Source: Arthrobacter sp.
Lineage (GTDB): Bacteria; Actinomycetota; Actinomycetes; Actinomycetales; Micrococcaceae
Direction: 5' to 3'
Assembly: GCF_031179385.1 (NCBI RefSeq)
Contig: NZ_JAPSHV010000004.1
Span: forward strand, 1-64,000
Length of the DNA stretch: 64,000 nucleotides
In this document: piece after piece, positions 53,243-64,000 of the stretch
Layout: every line of letters begins with the position of its first letter
Numbering within the stretch: the stretch's first letter is position 1
The notes under the pieces: model-generated
The model's input: the letters and a program-made list of their open reading frames with translations, nothing else
What the model was told of the DNA's origin: nothing
Databases searched by the model: none
Program-made: the position numbers and the translations under genes

Positions 53243-55276
53243 CTATTCGCGGTCATTAACCGCCTGGCTACGGATGCGGGGCTCGACTGTCGGAATGCTC
53301 CCTGTCGGACTCGCTCCCAGGCAGTCTGGATCCGGGCACTTCTCGGCGCAGTCGTGCTTTGTCACGAGGTCGAACTGCACGCCACCGTGTTGTTCCACGC
53401 CGGTACGTATGGCCCGCTCTACTACGGATGTGGCCAGACGACGCCGCAAGGACAGGGGATCGCGACGCAGGTCCTTGGTGAGGGCGAAGCAGAGCAACAT
53501 CATGACAATGACGAACGGTAGGGCTGCCACGATGGTGATTCGTTGCAGGCCACTCAAGGCTTCCGAAGGTTCATCGCCGCCGGCCAGCAACATGACCGCC
53601 GCCACTGCGCCGGTGAGGCAGCCCCAGAAGATGACCACTCCGCGGCGGGGTTGCTCGGCGCCGTTGGAGCTGAGCGATCCCATCACGATTGAGGCAGCGT
53701 CGGCGCCCGTGATGAAGAAGATAGCGACCAGGACCATGGCCAGCACAATAACGGCAGTGGTAGCCCAGTCAGGCATGCTCAGGTTCTTGACCAGGTCGAA
53801 GAGTGCTCCGTCGAAATTGACGGTCGGTGCCCCGTCGACCATGGTGACTAGGCCGGGGGCATTCGCCTCGTCGGCTTCCTGCTGGACGTGGAAGGCGGCG
53901 CCGCCGAAGGTGGCAAACCAGATGACGCTGACGACGCTGGGAACCAAGAGCACACCGGTAACAAATTGGCGAATGGTGCGGCCGCGGCTGATGCGGGCGA
54001 TGAAAAGTCCTACGAACGGCGTCCAGGAGATCCACCAGGCCCAGTAAAAGATTGTCCAGCTGGTCATCCAGGTACGCAGGGACTCGTCACCGACCGCTTC
54101 AGTCCGGGAAGACATCTCGGCCAGGTCGCGGGCGTAGTCGCCGACCGCTGATGGGATGAGGTTGAGGATGAAAAGGGTCGGTCCGGCGATGAAGACGATC
54201 AGTGCGAGGACGACGGCGAGGACCATATTGATGTTCGAAAGCCACTGGATGCCGCGACTGATGCCAGAGACGGCCGAAGCCACGAAGCACAAGGTAAGGA
54301 TGGTGACAATCACCACGAGCACGGGGGTGCCAATCTCGCCCAGCCAACCGTTGGATGTCATGCCGCTGCCAATCTGCAGAGCGCCCAGACCCAACGATGC
54401 AGCGGTGCCGAACAAGGTGGCGAAAATAGCCAGGATGTTGATGAATTTCCCGATTGGACCTTCGACCGTCCTGATGCCGAAGATCGACGTGAAGGCGACG
54501 GAGATGAGTTGCCTGCGACCCAAGCGGTACGTGCCGTAGGCCATAGCGATGCCGACAACTGCATACATGGCCCAGGGGTGGAGCGTCCAGTGGAAGATCG
54601 AGGTGGCCATAGCGGTCTGGACGGCCTCGGGGGTCCGTCCGTCCACGGTGCCGGGCGGCGGAGAGATGTAATGGTAAAGCGGTTCGGCTACTCCGTAAAA
54701 CATCAGCCCGATGCCCATGCCGGCGGCAAACATCATCGCGACCCATGAGACCGTACGGAATTCGGGTTTTTCACCATCTTTGCCGAGCGGGATATTGCCG
54801 AACTTGCCCAGGGCCAACCACAGGACGAAGATTACGAAGAGCGATGCCAGGAGCATGAACAGCCATCCTGTGTACTCCATGACCCAGTTGAGGGCCCCTG
54901 TGGATGTATCGGCCAGACTGTCGCGTCCCGCAAAGCCCCAGATAACGAAGGCAATGGCAATGACGCCTGTGATCCCGAACGTGATCTTGTCGAGAATGAG
55001 CTTATGGTTCCGACGATCCGCAACGGCTCGCTCGGTCTTGGCGTGACGTAGCTCTTCGAGAATTTCCTGGTACTCGTCGTCCGTCGAAGGCGCAGTGCCT
55101 CCTTCCTCCGGGCCAAGGGCGACGGGATTACTGTCTGCTTCGTCGGAGACAGTTATGACTGTTTTGTTCGCCTCCCCACTGTCAGGTCCTTCGTTGCGCG
55201 GAGGCCCTGCTGCTACCCCGTTGTTAGCAGGCAAGTCCTCGGGCGTATGGGGTTTCAGGTCACTATCAAAAGCCAT
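53243..55276 (-). CDS. BCCT family (betaine/carnitine/choline) transporter
   Basis: MMFAAGMGIGLMFYGVAEPLYHY, WTIFYWAWWISWTPFVGLFIARISRGRTIR. Confidence 0.95.
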   Translation of the reverse strand: MAFDSDLKPHTPEDLPANNGVAAGPPRNEGPDSGEANKTVITVSDEADSNPVALGPEEGGTAPSTDDEYQEILEELRHAKTERAVADRRNHKLILDKITFGITGVIAIAFVIWGFAGRDSLADTSTGALNWVMEYTGWLFMLLASLFVIFVLWLALGKFGNIPLGKDGEKPEFRTVSWVAMMFAAGMGIGLMFYGVAEPLYHYISPPPGTVDGRTPEAVQTAMATSIFHWTLHPWAMYAVVGIAMAYGTYRLGRRQLISVAFTSIFGIRTVEGPIGKFINILAIFATLFGTAASLGLGALQIGSGMTSNGWLGEIGTPVLVVIVTILTLCFVASAVSGISRGIQWLSNINMVLAVVLALIVFIAGPTLFILNLIPSAVGDYARDLAEMSSRTEAVGDESLRTWMTSWTIFYWAWWISWTPFVGLFIARISRGRTIRQFVTGVLLVPSVVSVIWFATFGGAAFHVQQEADEANAPGLVTMVDGAPTVNFDGALFDLVKNLSMPDWATTAVIVLAMVLVAIFFITGADAASIVMGSLSSNGAEQPRRGVVIFWGCLTGAVAAVMLLAGGDEPSEALSGLQRITIVAALPFVIVMMLLCFALTKDLRRDPLSLRRRLATSVVERAIRTGVEQHGGVQFDLVTKHDCAEKCPDPDCLGASPTGSIPTVEPRIRSQAVNDRE

Positions 55277-55420
55277 GAGCGGGTCCTTTGCTCGGTGAGG
55301 CATGGGCCTGCGGTGAAAGCAGACCCTCGGGAGACGGACCGGGCGGTAGGTTGGTGGCCTCGTCCGATTCTGTGATCATCGTGCTGCCGTCGACGTCTCG
55401 TGCCGGAACACGAAACGGTT

Positions 55421-55442
55421 TGATATCTTATAGATATATCAG
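55421..55442. promoter_or_regulatory. Candidate GntR operator A
   Basis: TGATATCTTATAGATATATCAG imperfect palindrome in divergent BCCT/GntR intergenic region. Confidence 0.5.
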
Positions 55443-55574
55443 CAAATGATATGGCAGGACCGGGGCCATGTCCAGACTTTTCCTTAATGGCAGCCATGTG
55501 TCCAAGCGTTTCGTCCGGCCGCGGACAGCGGATTCCCCGCAGCGGCGCCTGAAGGGATCGCCACGGCGCCGTCC

Positions 55575-55585
55575 AGATATATCAG
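55575..55585. promoter_or_regulatory. Candidate GntR operator B
   Basis: AGATATATCAG, exact copy of 55432-55442. Confidence 0.45.
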
Positions 55586-55598
55586 TCATGGGCATACC

Positions 55599-56351
55599 AT
55601 GTACGCAAAGGGCCTTGCGTCAAGGTTCACCGTAGTGCGGGAGGAGACTTCGAGGATGGCAAACGTTGGCGAATTAGCAGTGGGGGGAGAAGATTCGTAC
55701 GTGCAGACGAGGCATGACAATGAATCGTTCGCCGACTACGCCTACCGGATTCTCTGCGACGAATTGATCGTGCTCGACATCAAACCGGGAGAACCTCTCA
55801 ACGATGAGGTCATCTCAAGGCGCCTGGGTGTAGGGCGGACGCCGATCCGCGAGGCGATGAAACGGCTTGAGAGCGACCACCTGGTGGTCGCTTATCCGCG
55901 CCGGGGCACATTTGCAGCGGGCGTGGATATCACTGATCTCGCCGAGATATCCGAAATCCGCCAGCTGCTGGAGCCTGCAGCAGCATCGCGGGCGGCGCGC
56001 ATGGCGTCGCCGCAGCTCAGGCAGGAATTGAAGGAATTCGCGCAGGAGGTGGCGCGCCGTCTGCCGGAAATGCAGTCCCAGAAGGAGTTGATGCGGCTGG
56101 ATATGCGGGTGCACCGGATGATCTACAGGGCCACGGGAAGCCGCCACCTCGAGGACGTCCTCATCCGGTACGACAACCTTGCGACGAGAATCTGGAGCCT
56201 GGTGTTGGAGAAGCTTCCGCCGGTGTCCGAGCATATCGCTCAGCACATCAAACTGCTCGAATGTATCGCCGAAGGGGATTCCGAATCCGCAGTCCGACTG
56301 ACAACCCAGCACGTCAGCGATTTCGAGGAGCTGATCAGGGCTGTCCTGTAA
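55599..56351 (+). CDS. GntR-family (FadR/FCD) transcriptional regulator
   Basis: RLGVGRTPIREAMKRLESDHLVVAYPRRGTF, HLEDVLIRYDNLATRIW; start may be MANVGEL at 55656. Confidence 0.93.
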   Translation: MYAKGLASRFTVVREETSRMANVGELAVGGEDSYVQTRHDNESFADYAYRILCDELIVLDIKPGEPLNDEVISRRLGVGRTPIREAMKRLESDHLVVAYPRRGTFAAGVDITDLAEISEIRQLLEPAAASRAARMASPQLRQELKEFAQEVARRLPEMQSQKELMRLDMRVHRMIYRATGSRHLEDVLIRYDNLATRIWSLVLEKLPPVSEHIAQHIKLLECIAEGDSESAVRLTTQHVSDFEELIRAVL

Positions 56352-56377
56352 CGCCCGAGGAAGGAAACAGCGTCAGC

Positions 56378-58204
56378 TCAGCTGGGGAAGCCGGTCCTGA
56401 GAACGCCGAGGATGGCCCTGGCTTTCGTATGGATTTCTGCAAGTTCCTCCTCGGGATGGGAGTCGGCTGTGATCGCTCCACCGATTCCCACAGAAAGCCG
56501 CTGAACGCCGGCGGCGGACTTATGAAACACGGCACTGCGGATCGTGACGGATAAATCTGCTGCGCCGTTGGGTGAGAAATAGCCGACCACACCTGAATAT
56601 GGGCCGCGCGGTTCGGATTCAAGTCTGTCGAGAATATCCATGCTGCTGATCTTGGGAGCACCTGTCATGGATCCCGGCGGATACGCGGCTGCCACAACAG
56701 CCGCCCTTGAGCGTCCGGGCGCGATGGTGGCCTCGACGGTGCTGACCAATTGGTGCACTGTCGCATACGTCTCCAGTTCGCAAAGCCGTGTGACGGATAC
56801 TGTTCCCGGTAGGGCATGGCGGGACAGGTCGTTTCGCATCAGGTCGACAATCATGATGTTCTCGGCCCGGTCTTTGACGGAAGTCATCAGGTCATGCTTC
56901 AGATGCCTGTCGACCGTCGGTGACGGGTCACGCCGTCGTGTTCCCTTGATGGGTTCGGCACGCACCCGACCGTCTGCGGTGATGCTGAGGAACCGCTCCG
57001 GTGAGGAGCTTGCGATGGTGACCGGTCCCAGCTGTATGTAGCTTGCGAACGGGGCAGGGCTGGCCCGGCGGAGCTTCCGGTAGAACTCCCACGGATCGAG
57101 ACTTGCGTGGGCGTCGCTGGATAACTGCGTCGTAAGGCAGACCTCGTAGGAGTTCCCCCGCCTGATCTCCTCCTGGGATGCAGTGATCTTCTGAAGGTAT
57201 GACTCGCCGGAATCAGCTGCGCTGAACTGCACGGACGGCAAGCCGCTAGTGAGGGGCGCCGGGACGTGAGGCAAGCGTTGGATACGCCGGGCAGCATCTT
57301 CACACCACCGCTGGCCTTCCCGCCCGCTTTCCGTCAGCAGGTATATGCGTCGTGTCTGATGGTCAAAAACCACAGCACGGCTGCACCGAATCAGGGAAGC
57401 ATCCGGCAGCGATGACTGCACGGTGTTGCCGCCACATTCGCGTTTGAGTTCATAACCGAGATACCCGAGCCAGCCAAGGGCGAACCCCAGCCCGGGGGGA
57501 AGCTCGGGAGTCCGGGCCGCCCTAGTGCGGCCCCATATTCTGTCCAGCCAGGCAAAGAAGGGGCCGCGCACCCGGGTGACGATGAGATTCGACTCCACAG
57601 TGGTCACGCCGTTTTCATGGTGTGCCCGCATCCCGTGCCGGCCGGAATCGTCAGCCATGATGCTGAACCGGTTTCGTCCTTCCACAGCATCCGCCGCCGC
57701 ACGGTTCGAGCTGTCCAGCCAGACCCGGTGACCGGACTGCCCGTACAACTCCTGGAAGACAGCTTCCGGGTCCGGGTAGTCCAGCAGCTCCACATGCTGG
57801 AGGCCGGGTGCGGGTAGGGGCGTCCCCAGACCGCCGATCGCATCCAGGGTGGGCAGTGAGGCCATGGCTTCGGCGGTTCGCAGCGGCGCATCCGGGTGCA
57901 GAGGATCCACGACCGTGATGTCAGCATCTGCACCAACATCAACCGGTGCGGCTCTGTCAGTTCCGAGGAGTATCTGCAGCGCCGGGCGCCGGCCTTCAAC
58001 GGGGGCCGGGGACTCAAAGACAATGTCCGGGCACTCACCCAACGCGTGCACCCCGGTGTGGTTCTCAAGCGTCCGCACCCTGTAGGAGTAATCCAGCGCC
58101 TTCCTCAGGGCGGTAACAAACGCCTGCCCTTCGGGCGTATCCGCCCCGTGGACGGAGACGACGACGGGTTCAACCGGATCACAGTTGTGCCCGCTGTGGA
58201 TCAC
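56378..58204 (-). CDS. pabB: Aminodeoxychorismate synthase component I with N-terminal extension
   Basis: PIKGTRRRDPSP, MIVDLMRNDLSR, PPGSMTGAPKISSMDIL; GTG start overlaps folD stop. Confidence 0.88.
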   Translation of the reverse strand: MIHSGHNCDPVEPVVVSVHGADTPEGQAFVTALRKALDYSYRVRTLENHTGVHALGECPDIVFESPAPVEGRRPALQILLGTDRAAPVDVGADADITVVDPLHPDAPLRTAEAMASLPTLDAIGGLGTPLPAPGLQHVELLDYPDPEAVFQELYGQSGHRVWLDSSNRAAADAVEGRNRFSIMADDSGRHGMRAHHENGVTTVESNLIVTRVRGPFFAWLDRIWGRTRAARTPELPPGLGFALGWLGYLGYELKRECGGNTVQSSLPDASLIRCSRAVVFDHQTRRIYLLTESGREGQRWCEDAARRIQRLPHVPAPLTSGLPSVQFSAADSGESYLQKITASQEEIRRGNSYEVCLTTQLSSDAHASLDPWEFYRKLRRASPAPFASYIQLGPVTIASSSPERFLSITADGRVRAEPIKGTRRRDPSPTVDRHLKHDLMTSVKDRAENIMIVDLMRNDLSRHALPGTVSVTRLCELETYATVHQLVSTVEATIAPGRSRAAVVAAAYPPGSMTGAPKISSMDILDRLESEPRGPYSGVVGYFSPNGAADLSVTIRSAVFHKSAAGVQRLSVGIGGAITADSHPEEELAEIHTKARAILGVLRTGFPS

Positions 58205-59076
58205 CCGACAGCTTCCCGGACCAGAGCGGTTGACTGCTCCCGCGCGGCTTCGATGGTGTGCAGGAGAAGCAGGGAGGTAGTGACTGAACCGACGCCACCT
58301 GGAACCGGGGTCAGAGCCGCGGCAGTATCGCGCACGCTGGCATCATCGACGTCCCCCACGAGAGAGCCGTCGGCAAGCACATTTGTGCCGACGTCGATCA
58401 CTACCGCATCGTTGGAGATGTGGCTGCCGGTCAGCAGGCCGGCACGGCCTGCCGCGACAACCACGACGTCGGCCGACCTTGTGTATTTCTCCAGCGGCCC
58501 CGACCGGGAATGGCAGACCGTGACCGCAGCATCGCGCTGCAGCAACAGCAGCGACAGCGGCTTTCCAACCACCGCGGAACGGCCGACGACGACGACGTTC
58601 CGTCCCGCGACGGGGATGTCGAAGTGGTCAAGAAGCTCCACCACTGCGCGCGCTGTCGCGGGAGCGAACGAACGATGGCCCACAGCCAGACGCCCAAGGC
58701 TCAGGGGATTCGCTCCGTCGATGTCCTTCTCGGGGGCAATATGGCCAACCAGTTCCTCGGTCCGGACGCCGGCAGGCAGAGGTGTCTGGAGGATGATGCC
58801 GTGTACCGACGCTGTTGCGCTGAGGTCCCTCAATACGGAGGCGACAACGGGCCCGGTGGCATCACGACCGAGGTCCACGATCCGGCAGTTGATTCCCGCA
58901 CTTTCCGCGGCCCTTTTGATGGACCGCACGTACCAGTGCGTGGAACTGTCGTCGGTGGCCACCACTACTGCCAGCGTGGGGCGCACCCCGTCAGCCTCAA
59001 GCTTCCTCGCTTGTTCCTCAACCTCCTGCCGGATCAGCCCCGCGAGTGCTTTGCCGGTGAGAAGTGCGGCGCTCAA
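58201..59076 (-). CDS. folD: Bifunctional methylenetetrahydrofolate dehydrogenase/cyclohydrolase
   Basis: HGIILQTPLPAGV, EKDIDGANPLSLGRLA, VVVGRSAVVGKPLSLLLLQRDAAVTVCHSRS, PVPGGVGSVTTSLLL; TTG start. Confidence 0.95.
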   Translation of the reverse strand: MSAALLTGKALAGLIRQEVEEQARKLEADGVRPTLAVVVATDDSSTHWYVRSIKRAAESAGINCRIVDLGRDATGPVVASVLRDLSATASVHGIILQTPLPAGVRTEELVGHIAPEKDIDGANPLSLGRLAVGHRSFAPATARAVVELLDHFDIPVAGRNVVVVGRSAVVGKPLSLLLLQRDAAVTVCHSRSGPLEKYTRSADVVVVAAGRAGLLTGSHISNDAVVIDVGTNVLADGSLVGDVDDASVRDTAAALTPVPGGVGSVTTSLLLLHTIEAAREQSTALVREAVG

Positions 59077-59699
59077 CTGAGGATCCTTCCGCGTACGCGC
59101 TCCACGAGGGAGTCGGCCGCCAGGATGACTTTCTCCTCGAGCCCGTCAGTCTGCTCAGCCAACTGAGAACGGGTAGCGGGATCTTTGACTGCCACCACAT
59201 TGATGTCTATGTTGACGCGTGCGGTGGTTGCGGCCGCGCGGGCTGCATCTGCGGCTGCGGCAATGTCGCTGATGACACTGGCATTAGCCACTTCAAACAG
59301 CTCGGATCCGAGATCCACGATGGCACCGGCAAGCCCGACGAGCTGCGCGGGGACTTCAGCGGCCGAGATGAGAGCCTCCTGGATGCGCGCCGTCCGTGCC
59401 GCTTTGAGCTCGTCCGTCCCGGAAGGAAGTCTGTATGAATCGATGACGCCCTGGAACGCTTGCTGATCCGCGTCCGATAGGCGCAGCGCCTGCGCCACCA
59501 GCTCATCAGCGGCACTGATGATTCTGTTCACGAGTTCGGCATGCTGTTCGTATTTTCCGCCGGTGGTGTATCTGGCGACCATTGCAACCAGAGCCGCCGC
59601 CTGGGCGGCATGAAGGGCCGCGGCGGCCCCGCCCCCGGGCGTGGGTTCGCGTGAGGCAAGCCGGGTGAGGTAGTCGTCGATTGTTTCTGAGCTGATCAT
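59073..59699 (-). CDS. Cyclodeaminase/cyclohydrolase family protein (FTCD_C/FchA-like)
   Basis: REPTPGGGAAAALHAAQAAALVAMVARYT, NVVAVKDP. Confidence 0.88.
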   Translation of the reverse strand: MISSETIDDYLTRLASREPTPGGGAAAALHAAQAAALVAMVARYTTGGKYEQHAELVNRIISAADELVAQALRLSDADQQAFQGVIDSYRLPSGTDELKAARTARIQEALISAAEVPAQLVGLAGAIVDLGSELFEVANASVISDIAAAADAARAAATTARVNIDINVVAVKDPATRSQLAEQTDGLEEKVILAADSLVERVRGRILS

Positions 59700-59759
59700 G
59701 TGTCTTCCTGGGCTAAAGCTCGAGTCGGCTCGGCTGGATTGAAGGTGCCGGGGAACAAC

Positions 59760-59801
59760 GGCGGCCCGGCCCCTGGTTGCAGGGTATGGGGCCGGGCCGC
59801 C
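59760..59801. terminator. Perfect 14-bp hairpin between dimethylglycine oxidase and cyclodeaminase genes
   Basis: GGCGGCCCGGCCCC-N14-GGGGCCGGGCCGCC. Confidence 0.6.
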
Positions 59802-59822
59802 TGCACTGGTGGACCGCGGTTA

Positions 59823-62369
<2,547 letters not shown>

Positions 62370-63284
62370 TTACCGGAACACGACGGTGCTGGTCTGATCC
62401 AGCAGCACGCGGTGTTCACAGTGCCAGCGGACGGCGCGTGAGAGTGCGAGGGCTTCTGCGTCACGGCCCACCGTCGAAAGGGTGGTGGGCCCGTAGGTGT
62501 GATCCACTCGGATAACTTCCTGCTCAATGATCGGTCCCTCATCCAGATCCGCCGTCACATAGTGCGCAGTGGCCCCGACGAGCTTTACACCGCGGTCGTA
62601 GGCCTGGTGGTAAGGCCGTGCGCCCTTGAAGCCCGGCAGGAACGAGTGGTGAATGTTGATGGCGCGGCCTTCCAGTGCCCGGCACAGGCCGTCGGAGAGC
62701 ACCTGCATGTACCGGGCGAGCACCACGAGATCGACATCATGCTCGTCCACCAGTTCCAGCAGTCTCGCTTCGGCGTCTGCCTTTGTCTCCGGAGTCACCG
62801 GGAGGTAGATGAAGGGAAGGCCTGCGGCATCGGCCATGGCACGGTGGGTCTCATGGTTTGATACCACCAGGGCGATATCGCCGCCGAGGCTGCCGCCGCG
62901 CCAGCGGAAGATCAGGTCGTTCAGGCAGTGCCCGAACTTGGAAACCATGACCAGGATGCGTTGCTTGGTTTCGTCGTGAAAGCTGAACTTCATCTCGAAG
63001 CGGTCAGCGATCGCGCTGAACTCCTCATTGAGCCTTTCGGGCGTGTACTCGGGGGAACCCGAGAAGGCTGTACGCAGATGCAGTGTCTGACGAAGTCCGT
63101 CGTCGAACTGCTGGTGTTCGTCGATGTTGAACCCGCGCTCGAAGAGGAACGTGGTGACCGCCTGGACGATGCCGGCGCGCTCGACGCACGACAGTGTGAG
63201 AACAAACTTCCTCGTCTGTTCCTGCGGGCGGGCCTCTGGCTCGGGAAGGATGCTGGTGGATGAATCGGATGCCATGAGGGTCAT
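62370..63284 (-). CDS. purU: Formyltetrahydrofolate deformylase
   Basis: N-terminal ACT domain, LARYMQVLS, INIHHSFLPGFKGARPYHQAYDRGVKLVGATAHYVTADLDEGPIIEQ. Confidence 0.95.
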   Translation of the reverse strand: MTLMASDSSTSILPEPEARPQEQTRKFVLTLSCVERAGIVQAVTTFLFERGFNIDEHQQFDDGLRQTLHLRTAFSGSPEYTPERLNEEFSAIADRFEMKFSFHDETKQRILVMVSKFGHCLNDLIFRWRGGSLGGDIALVVSNHETHRAMADAAGLPFIYLPVTPETKADAEARLLELVDEHDVDLVVLARYMQVLSDGLCRALEGRAINIHHSFLPGFKGARPYHQAYDRGVKLVGATAHYVTADLDEGPIIEQEVIRVDHTYGPTTLSTVGRDAEALALSRAVRWHCEHRVLLDQTSTVVFR

Positions 63285-63296
63285 GTCTTCTCCTCT

Positions 63297-63328
63297 AGAT
63301 ATATTCCTAAAATACATACTGATATATT
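63297..63328. promoter_or_regulatory. Candidate GntR operator C
   Basis: AGATATAT...CTGATATATT; CTGATATAT is the reverse complement of the ATATATCAG core of operators A and B. Confidence 0.45.
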
Positions 63329-63405
63329 AGGGCTGGCAATCAGCGTATACTGGTTGGAGGGGCGGGGTCAATAGCTTCGCATTTTGGAGAAGAGGGGTTG
63401 GCGTT

Positions 63406-64000
63406 ATGGTTCTTGAGGCTCTTGCGGTCGACGATGAGACGCCCAGAAAATCATTGGCAGACGTGGCATACGAGAACATCAGGGACCGGCTGTTGACCTT
63501 GAAGATCAGGCCCGGCGATCTCCTCAATGACGACCTGCTCGCCAGGGATCTCGGAGTGGGCCGGACGCCGGTGCGTGAAGCGCTGAAGCGGCTGGAGCTG
63601 GACCGCCTGGTTGTTTCCTACCCCCGGAGGGGAACTTTCGCCACTCGGGTGGAGGTTACCGACCTTGCGTACATTTCGGAGATTCGTACCCAACTCGAGC
63701 CCCTCGCCGCCTCCCGGGCGGCGCGGATAGCAACGGACGCGGCGAGGGAGCGGTTGCGGTCAGTCATGCATGCTCTTGAGACGTTCGATATCGCGTCGGC
63801 GTCTGCCGTCGAAACCCTGCAGCTGGATGCGCAGGTGCACCAGGGTATCTATGCAGCCGCTGCCAATCCCCATCTCGAAGACGTCCTGATCCGCTACGAC
63901 AATCTTGCAACCCGTATCTGGTGCATGGTCCTGGACCGGCTTCCCGACCTTTCCCACCACGTGCACGAGCATGTGGATCTGCTGCGTGCCGTCATCGACG
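63406..64000 (+). CDS. GntR-family (FadR/FCD) regulator, truncated by window end
   Basis: Translated by eye from ATG at 63406: MVLEALAVDDETPRKSLADVAYENIRDRLLTLKIRPGDLLNDDLLARDLGVGRTPVREALKRLELDRLVVSYPRRGTF...HLEDVLIRYDNLATRIW; no stop before window end. Confidence 0.93.
   Translation, partial: MVLEALAVDDETPRKSLADVAYENIRDRLLTLKIRPGDLLNDDLLARDLGVGRTPVREALKRLELDRLVVSYPRRGTFATRVEVTDLAYISEIRTQLEPLAASRAARIATDAARERLRSVMHALETFDIASASAVETLQLDAQVHQGIYAAAANPHLEDVLIRYDNLATRIWCMVLDRLPDLSHHVHEHVDLLRAVID

Overview
This 64 kb high-GC window looks like chromosomal DNA from an Arthrobacter-like actinobacterium (Micrococcaceae). That placement is inferred from gene content and protein style; no search was run. 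Most of it is ordinary housekeeping sequence: ung, cspA, groEL behind two CIRCE-like operators, a two-component system, an XPB-type helicase, serC, a DtxR-family regulator, Moco genes with an FdhF/YdeP oxidoreductase and fdhD, pcrA, sucCD and one tRNA-Arg(CCT). The parts most worth a second look are: (1) a glycine-betaine/dimethylglycine catabolic and folate C1 cluster (49.3-64 kb) with two paralogous GntR regulators, both in divergent intergenic regions that share an AT-rich ATATATCAG motif; (2) a PabB in that cluster with an unrecognised N-terminal extension of about 150 aa; (3) a three-gene translationally coupled operon encoding a WXG100-alpha/beta-hydrolase fusion, a possibly EspG-like partner and a lipoprotein, with no ESX machinery in view; (4) two ydaO-type c-di-AMP riboswitch candidates in series ahead of an M23 peptidase and a pair of C40 peptidases that share an N-terminal module, one of which appears to lack the usual third catalytic position. 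No prophage, transposon, integrase or CRISPR array was recognised.
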